The notes: a model not told the origin generated them from the sequence alone. DNA of 8,960 nucleotides from Acidobacteriota bacterium (GCA_021810175.1 JAJZJJ010000082.1:1-8960), one strand, 5' to 3'; counted from the first letter of the stretch, positions 1 to 6,099 are shown. Made by a program: numbers and translations.

Positions 1-939
1 CGCCGCGTCCATCCGGCGGTTGTCCACAAGGATGCCTGCGCGGATCGCATCCGCTTCGGTTTCCGGCACCGCCTGCGCGTGGAATTCTGCCTTGTTGATT
101 CGCATCTTCAGCTTCAGCCGGAAATATGCGTACGACAAGTGATTCAGGTAGTCGCTCAGATCGCGGTCCAATTGATGCAGGCTGCCAAACGCATGCCTCG
201 CCGCTGTCAGCGAATCTTCCCGCGCCTGCAGATACCTCTCGTAATTCTCCAGTTGCGGTGTGCCGCGTTTCCGGTCCGTCACGATCAGGTAATGGACCAG
301 CGCCCATGACTCGGCGTAGAAAATCGTCCCCTGCTGCTCCTCGTGGTAGTACGGCGAGCTCGCCGTAATCTGCACCAGCGTCGCCACCGGAATCAGGCTG
401 TGCATCCGGAGATACATCAGGTCGCTCATGTCCGGCTGGCCCAGGTCCACTTCACCCGAGTGAATATCGGTGTTCTGGTAGAACTCGGCCAGCCCCTCAT
501 TCAGCCACAGCGGCATCCACGTGTAGTCATCGCGCAAGAGGTAGTGCGTGTACTCGTGGTAAACCGTTGCATAGGGATGCGGGCCGTACACGTCCAGACG
601 CAGCAGGATATAGTTCCGCGGGCCGCGGTGCATAAAATACCCGGCCAGGTCCAGCTTGCCCTTGCCCAGATACGGCGCCGGCTCAATCTTGCGGAACTCC
701 TTCCGGTTTCGCACCGCGATCACCAGCATTGGCGCGGCATCTCTCGGGTGCGCGCGCAGCAGCGCCGAGAAGGTCTCGCTCATCTTCTCAAACTGCTCGG
801 CCAGCGCCATCGCCTCCGCCTGGCCCGCATCCGTGAGCACCTTGAAGTGTGGGCTGCTGACCTCCACCCATCGTTCGCCCGCATGCGCCTGGCAAACCAT
901 CGCCAGCATCACCAGCAGCGCCCCGAAAACCTTCCGCAT
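1..939 (-). CDS. Secreted gluzincin-like zinc metallopeptidase (C-terminus beyond window)
   Basis: The reading frame is open from the ATG at 939 to the left edge: 313 residues are visible and the stop lies outside the window. Residues 1-20 form a signal peptide (MRK, hydrophobic GALLVMLAMV core, then QAHA before GERW), so the product is exported. The motif HEYTH at residues 128-132, followed by WLNEGLAEFY at 145-154, is the zinc-binding HExxH plus downstream Glu pattern of the gluzincin/peptidase_MA-like superfamily. H128 and H132 would bind zinc, E129 would be the catalytic base, and E149 is the likely third ligand. The segment after residue 200 is mostly helical. In acidobacterial relatives I recall, such domains are followed by TPR repeats, but that part cannot be seen here. 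Substrate is unknown. The gene is divergent from phoU. A GGAG lies 13 bases before the ATG, inside a small inverted repeat. The fold assignment is fairly secure; actual proteolytic activity is inferred. Confidence 0.85.
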   Translation of the reverse strand, partial: MRKVFGALLVMLAMVCQAHAGERWVEVSSPHFKVLTDAGQAEAMALAEQFEKMSETFSALLRAHPRDAAPMLVIAVRNRKEFRKIEPAPYLGKGKLDLAGYFMHRGPRNYILLRLDVYGPHPYATVYHEYTHYLLRDDYTWMPLWLNEGLAEFYQNTDIHSGEVDLGQPDMSDLMYLRMHSLIPVATLVQITASSPYYHEEQQGTIFYAESWALVHYLIVTDRKRGTPQLENYERYLQAREDSLTAARHAFGSLHQLDRDLSDYLNHLSYAYFRLKLKMRINKAEFHAQAVPETEADAIRAGILVDNRRMDAA

Positions 940-944
940 GGCGA

Positions 945-968
945 GGAGACTACTCCAAATCAGTCTCC
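945..968 (-). promoter_or_regulatory. Inverted repeat around the ribosome-binding site of the secreted peptidase gene
   Basis: Read on the minus strand, GGAGACT (968-962) and AGTCTCC (951-945) form a perfect 7-bp stem with a 10-base loop. The loop carries the nearest Shine-Dalgarno-like GGAG (956-953), 13 bases before the ATG at 939. The same GGAG can instead pair with CTCC at 948-945 in a short alternative hairpin. The element ends five bases before the start codon, so it could modulate translation. A chance repeat of this length is quite possible. Confidence 0.3.
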
Positions 969-1045
969 CTGCGAAAGGTCGGGACTACCTCCTGCGCACT
1001 TTTGTCAGTCCCTCCGCAGCCCGTCTTCATGCAATTTTCGTCGCG

Positions 1046-1064
1046 CTGTTACATTTGCTGTTGC
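1046..1064 (+). promoter_or_regulatory. Candidate Pho-box-like direct repeat upstream of phoU
   Basis: CTGTTAC (1046-1052) and CTGTTGC (1058-1064) form a direct repeat with a 12-base period, ending 25 bases before the phoU start. The classical PhoB box is two CTGTCAT-like 7-mers with an 11-base period, so this resembles it but is one base too wide and matches only in part. The placement before phoU is what makes it worth noting. It is a suggestion only. Confidence 0.22.
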
Positions 1065-1089
1065 AATATGAAGGAAAGAGGGAAATTCT

Positions 1090-1764
1090 TTGCCGCGCAT
1101 TCACTTTCATCAGCAACTTGCCGACCTCAAGGACCGCCTGCTCGCCATGGCCGCGCTTGCCCAGCAGGCCGTTGAAGCCGCTGTGGACGCTTACGTCAAC
1201 TCTGACCTTGAGCTCTGCCAGTACGTGCGCGAAAACGAAACCGCCATCAACCTCGCTCAGCGCGAAGTCGATGAAATGGCCTACGACCTGCTCGCCAAGG
1301 AGCAGCCCATGGCCGTCGACCTCCGCTTCATCCTCGCCGTCATCAAGATCAACGCTGACCTCGAGCGCATTGGCGACCAGGCCGTCGGCATCGCCAGCCG
1401 TACTAGCGAGCTACTCGCAGAAAACCGTCCCAAACTGCCCGCGGATATACCCCGCATGGGCGCCCTCGCCGGTAAAATGATCCGCACCGCCATCCTGGCT
1501 CTCCTCGACGGCGACGCCCAGATCGCCGAATCCGTCATCGCCATGGACGACGAAATCGACGACCTCAACCGGGACTCGCAGGCCGCGCTTGTGCAGTGCA
1601 TCCAGAAGTCGCCCGAGTCCGCGGCTCACGCGTTGCTCGCCATCATGATTTCGCGCAGCCTTGAACGCATCTCCGACCACGCCACTAACATCGCCACTGA
1701 CGTTATCTTCTGGGTCCGCGGCGCCGATCTCCGCCACCAGCTCAGCCTGGCCGAAGCGGAATAA
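1090..1764 (+). CDS. phoU: PhoU, phosphate signalling/transport regulator
   Basis: PhoU is a cytoplasmic helical protein that links the PstSCAB phosphate transporter to the PhoR sensor kinase and keeps the Pho regulon off when phosphate is plentiful. The 224-residue product has the normal family length and its two tandem three-helix bundles (roughly residues 1-110 and 115-215). Each carries the family's metal-binding E-x-x-x-D signature: LERIGDQA (E92, D96) and LERISDHATN (E192, D196). The start is TTG at 1090. An in-frame TGA at 1069-1071 leaves no ATG, the first residues PRIHFHQQL match the usual PhoU N-terminus, and AGAGGGA lies just upstream as ribosome-binding site. No pst genes are in the window, whereas phoU often closes a pst operon. 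folD follows 115 bases downstream in the same direction, but nothing functional ties them together. Family assignment is secure. Confidence 0.95.
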   Translation: MPRIHFHQQLADLKDRLLAMAALAQQAVEAAVDAYVNSDLELCQYVRENETAINLAQREVDEMAYDLLAKEQPMAVDLRFILAVIKINADLERIGDQAVGIASRTSELLAENRPKLPADIPRMGALAGKMIRTAILALLDGDAQIAESVIAMDDEIDDLNRDSQAALVQCIQKSPESAAHALLAIMISRSLERISDHATNIATDVIFWVRGADLRHQLSLAEAE

Positions 1765-1791
1765 GCATCAGCAGGCGGAAATCCTGGGACT

Positions 1792-1818
1792 CCCCGGATC
1801 CGGTCTTTGGATCCCCGG
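1792..1818 (+). repeat. Imperfect hairpin between phoU and folD
   Basis: GGATCC at 1796-1801 and again at 1809-1814 (each self-complementary) can pair across a 7-base loop. Outside them a CC/CC internal loop and two further C-G pairs extend the stem. There is no T-tract, so it is a poor intrinsic terminator. It could mark the end of the phoU transcript, but the support is weak. Confidence 0.2.
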
Positions 1819-1879
1819 TGTAACGCCCAGTGATTTTCGTCACGCACCACTCGCCCCGCATGCGGATTAGACTAGGTGC

Positions 1880-2728
1880 ATGTCCGCTCTCGTACTCGAC
1901 GGTAAGGCCTATGCAAAGCAGTTGGAAGGGGAACTTCTCACCCGCGTGGAAGCGCTCCGCGTCAAAACCGGCGGCGAAACGCCCATCCTCGCCACCATCC
2001 TTGTGGGCGCAGATCCGGCGTCGGCGACGTATGTCCGCATGAAGGGCAACGCCTGCCGCCGCGTCGGCATGGATTCGCTCGCCGTTCATCTCCCCGAGGA
2101 AACCTCCACCGCCGAGCTGCTGGTGAAGATCGACGAGCTGAATGCGGACCCCCGCGTCCAGGGCATCCTGTTGCAACACCCCGTGCCCAAGCAGATCGAC
2201 GAGCGCGCCTGCTTCGACCGCATCGCCCTCGCCAAGGACGTGGATGGCGTCACCGCCCTCGGCTTTGGCCTCATGGCGATGGGCGAGCCCGTTTACGGCT
2301 CCGCCACGCCCGGCGGCATCATGCGCATGCTCCGCCACTACAAGATTCCCGTCGAGGGCAGGGAAGCCGTCGTCGTCGGCCGAAGCCCCATCCTTGGCAG
2401 GCCCATGGCCATGATGCTGCTCGGCGCCAACGCCACCGTCACCATCTGCCACTCGCGCACCAAAAATCTGGCGGAAGTCGTCCGTCGCGCGGAAATCCTC
2501 GTCGGAGCCGTTGGCAAGCCTGAGTTCATCAAGGCTGACTGGATCCGCGACGGAGCCGTTGTCATCGACGCTGGCTACCACCCGGGCGGCGTCGGAGACA
2601 TCGAGCTTTCCAAGGTCATCGACCGCTGCTCGGCCTATACGCCCGTACCCGGCGGGGTCGGCCCCATGACCATCGCGACGCTCATCGCCCAGACCGTCGA
2701 AGCCGCCGAAAAAGCTGCCGGGAATTAG
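1880..2728 (+). CDS. folD: FolD, methylenetetrahydrofolate dehydrogenase / methenyltetrahydrofolate cyclohydrolase
   Basis: This bifunctional cytoplasmic enzyme oxidises 5,10-methylene-THF to 5,10-methenyl-THF with NADP and hydrolyses that to 10-formyl-THF, supplying one-carbon units for purines and formyl-Met-tRNA. The 282-residue product is full length. The N-terminal catalytic domain carries Y51 and K55 in YVRMKGNAC, the substrate-site segment QHPVP (99-103) and KDVDGV (119-124). The Rossmann dinucleotide-binding domain carries [11 protein letters not shown] (165-175), ICHSRT (189-194) and the closing [11 protein letters not shown] (254-264). The QHPVP form replaces the QLPLP of E. coli FolD; I recall this and the [12 protein letters not shown] segment from a FolD subtype in Actinobacteria, Acidobacteria and relatives. 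The start is ATG at 1880 with AGGTG closely upstream. The gene ends 14 bases from the convergent HNH-like gene. Identification is secure. Confidence 0.97.
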   Translation: MSALVLDGKAYAKQLEGELLTRVEALRVKTGGETPILATILVGADPASATYVRMKGNACRRVGMDSLAVHLPEETSTAELLVKIDELNADPRVQGILLQHPVPKQIDERACFDRIALAKDVDGVTALGFGLMAMGEPVYGSATPGGIMRMLRHYKIPVEGREAVVVGRSPILGRPMAMMLLGANATVTICHSRTKNLAEVVRRAEILVGAVGKPEFIKADWIRDGAVVIDAGYHPGGVGDIELSKVIDRCSAYTPVPGGVGPMTIATLIAQTVEAAEKAAGN

Positions 2729-2742
2729 GGCCTGGACTCTGA

Positions 2743-3468
2743 TCAGCCGCATCCGCCGGTGGCTGCGCAATAGCGATTCGCCGCGTCGAGGTACTGCGTC
2801 CAGTTTTCCGCAATGCCGCGTTGCGCCTCCCGCAGCGTCATTTGCCCGGACTTCACTTCGTAGGCCAGGTAATCCTCGACCCGGTCTTTGATCTTGAAGT
2901 ACCGGTTCTCCAGAGCAACGCCCGAAGGCCCGCATTCCGGCCAGATGTTGCCCAGCCCGTCGGCACCACCCAGTTCCAGCGGTACCAGGTGATCCAGTTC
3001 GCAAACCTGCGTTTCATCGTAGTTTCCGCGTGGTTCGCGAATGCCGTACCAATGGTAGGCCTTGTGCTTTTCCCTCTCACTGGATTCGTGATTCCGGATG
3101 CATCCAGTTCTCCAGGCGGGATTCCTCAGCATTGCCACCGTCACGCTTGGGTTGATTCCGCCCGGGGTGCAGCGCGGATCAGGAACCGGATAGCCATCGC
3201 GCATCCGCGTGGAACAGCTTCCGGCTGCCGGACGGCGCCAGTGAGCAAAGTATTCCGAGATGTACGTCAAATCAAATTGTGCGCAGTACTGCTGCTCACG
3301 AACTTTCCAGCTTGAGCGTTTTCCATAAGCTGTGCGCCGCTCATGCCGCGAAGACCAGAACGCCCCGTCGCCATTTCGGTGGAAGAAAGAAACTCTGCCC
3401 CAGAAGAGAGCAACGATTATCGCCGCCACAGCCAGCGTAAAAAGAAAAGAAGTCAAACGGCGAAGCAT
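2743..3468 (-). CDS. Membrane-anchored or exported HNH-like nuclease-family protein, cysteine-rich
   Basis: The 241-residue product starts with a hydrophobic segment (about residues 7-24, after MLRRL) that should act as a signal anchor or uncleaved signal peptide, placing the rest outside the cytoplasm. The centre has CTPGGINPSVT (100-110), then VCELDHLVPLELGG (155-168) and NIWPE (174-178). This is the D-H...N core of an HNH/beta-beta-alpha-metal-like family in which exported proteins share 'TPG..NP.VT', 'DHLIPLELGG', 'NLWPE' and a tail with 'KDRLE...A..AIA..W'. Here the tail reads KDRVEDYL (194-201) and REAQRGIAENW (213-223). Eight cysteines (62, 85, 100, 123, 156, 179, 234, 240) fit disulfides in an oxidising compartment. 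The third metal ligand is not obvious: K192 sits where I recall a His in some relatives, so catalysis is uncertain. No clear ribosome-binding site precedes the ATG. It is downstream of fluC in the same direction, but a hairpin lies between them. Confidence 0.72.
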   Translation of the reverse strand: MLRRLTSFLFTLAVAAIIVALFWGRVSFFHRNGDGAFWSSRHERRTAYGKRSSWKVREQQYCAQFDLTYISEYFAHWRRPAAGSCSTRMRDGYPVPDPRCTPGGINPSVTVAMLRNPAWRTGCIRNHESSEREKHKAYHWYGIREPRGNYDETQVCELDHLVPLELGGADGLGNIWPECGPSGVALENRYFKIKDRVEDYLAYEVKSGQMTLREAQRGIAENWTQYLDAANRYCAATGGCG

Positions 3469-3512
3469 AACTGACGCCAGCCTAGCACGGCTTCCAAATG
3501 CAGCCTACGTTA

Positions 3513-3533
3513 CCGGCTCAAGGGTCCAGCCGG
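3513..3533. repeat. Short hairpin between fluC and the HNH-like gene
   Basis: CCGGCT (3513-3518) and AGCCGG (3528-3533) form a perfect 6-bp stem with a 9-base loop in the spacer between fluC and the HNH-like gene. There is no T-tract on either side. It may be a chance GC-rich repeat. Confidence 0.2.
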
Positions 3534-3566
3534 ATCGTTGCTTGCCATCCTTCTGGTCCATGCGGC

Positions 3567-3588
3567 GGAGGCTCTTTGCAGAGCCTCC
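3567..3588 (-). terminator. Strong hairpin at the end of fluC, possible terminator or dispersed repeat
   Basis: GGAGGCTCT (3567-3575) and AGAGCCTCC (3580-3588) make a perfect 9-bp stem with a 4-base loop. The stem overlaps the first base pair of the fluC stop codon (TAG at 3590-3588 on the minus strand). Position favours a role at the 3' end of the fluC message. No U-tract follows in either direction, so it is not a textbook intrinsic terminator. It may instead stabilise the 3' end or be a dispersed palindromic repeat. Confidence 0.4.
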
Positions 3589-3962
3589 TACGCAAACACC
3601 CGCCCGCTCTGCATCCCCAGCCAAACAGCCATGAAGCCCAAAACCAGGCTGCTGCCAAAGTACAGAAGCGCCGTGGCCGCCTGCCCGTTCTGCATCGCGT
3701 GCAGCGTTTCGTACTCAAAGGTGGAGAAGGTTGTATATGCCCCGATAAATCCGATCGGAACCGCATATCTCCATGCCGGATTCAACTCCAGATGTGCGTC
3801 CAGAATGGCCAGCACCAGGCCCATCAAAAAGCAGCCGGTGACATTGATGAGAAGGGTACCGTATGGGAATCGTGTTCCCATACGCTCGTACACCCACACA
3901 CCCACTGCATAGCGGGCAAGTGCTCCCAGCGCCCCGCCGAGCGCAATCCACAGAAATTTCAT
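3588..3962 (-). CDS. crcB: FluC/CrcB fluoride ion channel
   Basis: FluC is a small inner-membrane protein that forms dual-topology dimers and lets fluoride leave the cell, protecting enolase and pyrophosphatase. The 124-residue product has the normal length and four predicted membrane segments (about 2-24, 34-54, 66-86, 98-118). Family motifs are all present: GGALGALARY (9-18), YGTLLINVTGCF (34-45) with the conserved pore Asn N40, and GFIGAYTTFSTFEYE (71-85) with the Phe residues F79 and F82 that line the pore. The ATG at 3962 is preceded by an ideal AAGGAGG at 3982-3976, though the 13-base spacing is long. A fluoride riboswitch lies directly upstream, an independent confirmation of function. 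Only one copy is seen, so a homodimer is expected. Confidence 0.96.
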   Translation of the reverse strand: MKFLWIALGGALGALARYAVGVWVYERMGTRFPYGTLLINVTGCFLMGLVLAILDAHLELNPAWRYAVPIGFIGAYTTFSTFEYETLHAMQNGQAATALLYFGSSLVLGFMAVWLGMQSGRVFA

Positions 3963-3975
3963 ACGAGTCGAAAAT

Positions 3976-3982
3976 CCTCCTT
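3976..3982 (-). promoter_or_regulatory. fluC Shine-Dalgarno, complementary to the riboswitch 3' strand
   Basis: AAGGAGG on the minus strand is the ribosome-binding site of fluC. Its AGGAG (3981-3977) is the exact complement of CTCCT at 4031-4027 inside the fluoride riboswitch. That segment overlaps the P2 strand, so free aptamer could mask the site and fluoride-bound aptamer could release it. The pairing is seen in the sequence; the mechanism is inferred. Confidence 0.5.
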
Positions 3983-3991
3983 GGCACTTCA

Positions 3992-4007
3992 GGCTGCAAG
4001 CGCAGCC
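3992..4007 (-). promoter_or_regulatory. Hairpin between the fluoride aptamer and the fluC ribosome-binding site
   Basis: GGCTGC and GCAGCC form a perfect 6-bp stem with a GCTT loop on the minus strand, ten bases before the Shine-Dalgarno. CACTT (4024-4020) and AAGTG (3989-3985) could close an outer stem around it. No T-tract follows, so it looks like part of a translational rather than a transcription-terminating expression platform. Confidence 0.4.
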
Positions 4008-4021
4008 ACCATCGTCATAAA

Positions 4022-4084
4022 GTGTCAGGAGTCATTGGCTGCCGGAACCGGCAACGGTTGGATTGAGGCGAACTCCACCGCCCT
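4022..4084 (-). ncRNA. Fluoride riboswitch (crcB motif)
   Basis: On the minus strand this 5' leader of fluC matches the crcB-motif aptamer. P1 is GGGC (4083-4080) with GCCT (4069-4066), one pair being G-U. P2 is GGAGT (4076-4072), within the recognisable GGTGGAGTTCGCC block, with ACTCC (4032-4028), within CCAATGACTCCTGAC, close to the conserved 'GATGACTCCTAC' end. P3 is a hairpin with TGCCG and CGGCA (4052-4042 region) around a GTTC loop, extendable to 7 bp. The P1-P3 linker is a few bases longer than in textbook examples. The aptamer binds fluoride with Mg2+ and turns on fluoride exporters; the gene directly downstream is fluC, as expected. I see no strong promoter upstream; TTGACG lies near 4110 but lacks a good -10. 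Confidence 0.85.
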
Positions 4085-4218
4085 GCAATCAGCTTCTCCG
4101 ATGCGCGCCGCGCCGTCAAGCGCATCACACTGTTCATCGCAGCAAAACAATGGTTGTCATTTCGGCACTCTGCCTGATGGCCAACCTCCTGAAGGACTAA
4201 CATCGAAGCGAACTGCGA

Positions 4219-5271
4219 ATGCGAATCATTACCACCTCAACTGCCTATCCGCCGTACTACTTTACGCAAAGCCAGATCGCCGACGAACTTGCGAGCTACT
4301 GGCAGCACTCGGTCGATACGGCCATCCTCGAGCGCCTGCACTCGCGCACCGGCGTCGATGGCCGCTACTTTTCGCGCCCGCTGGCCGACTATCGCGCTCT
4401 TGACACCTGGGGCAAAGCCAATAACGTCTGGATCGAAACCGCCCTCGACCTCGGCGAGCGCACCATCGAATGCCTCATCCAGCAGTCCGGCATCGACCGC
4501 GCCCAGATCGGCGCCATCTTTTTCGTCTCCGTCACCGGCGTCGCCAGCCCGTCCATTGATGCACGCCTCGTCAACCGCCTCAAGCTCTCGCCGCGGATCC
4601 GCCGCAATCCCATCTTCGGTCTCGGCTGCGTCGCCGGAGCCGCAGGCCTGGCCCGCGCTGCCGACTACGTCAAGGCCTACCCAGATCAGTACGCCGTCCT
4701 GCTTGCCGTCGAACTCTGCTCGCTCACCTGGCAGCGCGGCGATGTCTCCGTCGCCAATCTCATCTCCACGGGCCTCTTCGGCGACGGTGCGGCAGCCGTA
4801 CTCATCGCCGGCGAAGAGACTCCGGATGCAAAATCCGGCCCTCGTATCCTTGACCACGCCCAGGTCTTCTATCCCGACACCGAAGATGTCATGGGCTGGG
4901 ATATTTCCGAGAAGGGCTTCCAGATCGTTCTCTCGCCCGATGTTCCCAGCGTCATCCGCGACAACCTCGGCCGCGATGTCGACCAGTTTCTCGCCGCGCA
5001 CCACCTTACCCGCGCTGACATTGGCTGCTGGATCATGCATACCGGCGGACCCAAAGTGCTGGAAGCCTCAGAAGACGCGCTCGGACTGGAGCGCGGCGCG
5101 CTCGCCGTTTCGTGGCAGGCTCTCCGCCGCGTCGGCAACCTTTCCTCCGCATCGGTTCTGGTTGTTCTGGATGACGTCATGAAGCAGCATCGCCCCGCGC
5201 CCGGGACAAAAAGCATCCTCGCCGCCATGGGGCCCGGCTTTTGCTGCGAAATGCTTTTGATCGAGTGGTAA
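4219..5271 (+). CDS. Type III polyketide synthase (chalcone/stilbene synthase family)
   Basis: Enzymes of this thiolase-fold family act as homodimers that extend an acyl-CoA starter with malonyl-CoA and cyclise the chain, in bacteria usually to alkylpyrones, alkylresorcinols or tetrahydroxynaphthalene. The 350-residue product has the family length and an intact triad: nucleophile C137 in FGLGCVAGAAG, H274 in WIMHTGGPKVLEA and N307 in RVGNLSSASVLVVL. The LFGDGAAAVLI segment (187-196) and the C-terminal AMGPGFCCE loop (336-344) are also typical. The ATG at 4219 is the only normal start after the in-frame TAA at 4198; no good ribosome-binding site precedes it. The reductase or isoprenylcysteine-methyltransferase-like genes often linked to bacterial alkylpyrone synthases are absent. 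It diverges from fluC and meets phhA tail to tail. The family is secure; the product is not predictable from sequence alone, and a long-chain alkylpyrone is only a guess. Confidence 0.92.
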   Translation: MRIITTSTAYPPYYFTQSQIADELASYWQHSVDTAILERLHSRTGVDGRYFSRPLADYRALDTWGKANNVWIETALDLGERTIECLIQQSGIDRAQIGAIFFVSVTGVASPSIDARLVNRLKLSPRIRRNPIFGLGCVAGAAGLARAADYVKAYPDQYAVLLAVELCSLTWQRGDVSVANLISTGLFGDGAAAVLIAGEETPDAKSGPRILDHAQVFYPDTEDVMGWDISEKGFQIVLSPDVPSVIRDNLGRDVDQFLAAHHLTRADIGCWIMHTGGPKVLEASEDALGLERGALAVSWQALRRVGNLSSASVLVVLDDVMKQHRPAPGTKSILAAMGPGFCCEMLLIEW

Positions 5272-5285
5272 GCGGCGAATCCGCT
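5271..5285. repeat. Small inverted repeat filling the PKS/phhA convergent gap
   Basis: AGCGG and CCGCT form a 5-bp stem with a CGAAT loop, exactly spanning the 14-base gap between the PKS stop and the phhA stop. It could slow polymerase from both sides, but the stem is short and lacks a T-tract, so this is a weak call. Confidence 0.2.
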
Positions 5286-6041
5286 CTACCGGCAGAGCCG
5301 CGCTTCGGCTTCCTTCGCGGCCTCATAAATCTGGTCGAAGGACTCCACGGCGTACAGCACCTTCTGCATCTCTGAGACCTTGAATTGCTGTTCCAGCACC
5401 TGCTCCAGATTGAAGTCGCGAATCTCCGGTCCGCCCTTGATCACGTACGTCGACTCGCCATGCGACGAGATCAGCCCGCTGCCATAGAGCTTGATTCCGC
5501 CGTTCTGGCGAATCACGCCAAACTCCACCGTGAACCAGAACAGCCGCCCCATCCGTTCCAGCTTGTCCTTATCGCCCATGATCGTGGCGCACACTTTGCC
5601 GTAGTGCTGCAGGAAATCCGCAAACACCGGATGCGCGTGCATCGGCACATGGCCCAGCACGTCGTGGAAGATATCCGGTTCCGGGGTGTATTCCATCGAC
5701 TCCCGGCTGCGCAGCCACGTCGTAGTCGGAAAGCGCCGCGCCGCCAGCATCTCGAAGAAGGCATCCGGCGGCAGAAAACCGCTCACTGGCGTCGCATTCC
5801 AGCCCGTCAGGGGCTCCAGCCGCTGGTTTACCTCGGCGAGGTTGGGAATCGAGTCGGCCCGGAGCCCAATCTGCTCAAAGCCGTCCAGGTATTCCTGGCA
5901 GGCGTGCTCGCGCAGCTGCGGCATGCGGCGGCTTACCAGCTCCTGCCAGACGGCGTGCTGTTCCGGCGTGTACGCGGCATAATCCTGTTGAATCAGATAC
6001 GGTTCGGCAACGGTCAACGTTGGATGCGATGTGCTGGCCAT
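5286..6041 (-). CDS. phhA: Phenylalanine 4-monooxygenase (phenylalanine hydroxylase)
   Basis: This cytoplasmic non-haem iron enzyme converts phenylalanine to tyrosine using O2 and a tetrahydropterin. The 251-residue product is the single catalytic domain typical of bacteria, without the regulatory ACT domain of animal enzymes. The iron ligands are visible: H126 and H131 in FHDVLGHVPMHAHP (125-138) and E173 in FWFTVEFGV (168-176). The YTPEPD stretch (118-123) before the first His and GLISSHGE (189-196) are also conserved. The ATG at 6041 is preceded by GGGAG at suitable spacing. A perfect -35 hexamer lies upstream. No pterin-4a-carbinolamine dehydratase (phhB) or homogentisate-pathway gene is nearby, so pterin recycling must be encoded elsewhere. 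guaB lies upstream on the same strand but is separated by a terminator. Identification is secure. Confidence 0.96.
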   Translation of the reverse strand: MASTSHPTLTVAEPYLIQQDYAAYTPEQHAVWQELVSRRMPQLREHACQEYLDGFEQIGLRADSIPNLAEVNQRLEPLTGWNATPVSGFLPPDAFFEMLAARRFPTTTWLRSRESMEYTPEPDIFHDVLGHVPMHAHPVFADFLQHYGKVCATIMGDKDKLERMGRLFWFTVEFGVIRQNGGIKLYGSGLISSHGESTYVIKGGPEIRDFNLEQVLEQQFKVSEMQKVLYAVESFDQIYEAAKEAEARLCR

Positions 6042-6069
6042 GCTCTTCTACTCCCGGACGAAAACTCTC

Positions 6070-6099
6070 TAGCATCATCTTCCGCGGCGCGCCTGTCAA
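6070..6099 (-). promoter_or_regulatory. Candidate promoter of phhA
   Basis: On the minus strand TTGACA (6099-6094) is a perfect -35 box. An 18-base spacer leads to ATGCTA (6075-6070), a poor -10; GATGCT with 17 bases is the alternative. It lies about 30 bases before the phhA ATG and downstream of the guaB terminator. The -35 is convincing and the -10 is not. Confidence 0.4.

Noticed and set aside
343..1071. Plus-strand open frame of 242 codons at the left end
   Set aside because: Antisense to the secreted metallopeptidase gene, whose signal peptide and HEYTH motif make the minus strand the coding one.
1742..3004. Long minus-strand open frame of 420 codons opposite folD
   Set aside because: It lies antisense to the unmistakable folD and overlaps the HNH-like gene; its composition (Asp/Gly/Ala/Arg runs, no motif) is that of a shadow frame in GC-rich DNA.
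3498..4403. Plus-strand open frame of 301 codons across fluC, the riboswitch and the PKS start
   Set aside because: It is antisense to fluC and the riboswitch and overlaps the PKS; no motif and no plausible start context.
4237..5040. Minus-strand open frame of 267 codons opposite the type III PKS
   Set aside because: Antisense shadow of a gene with intact catalytic residues; no recognisable domain.
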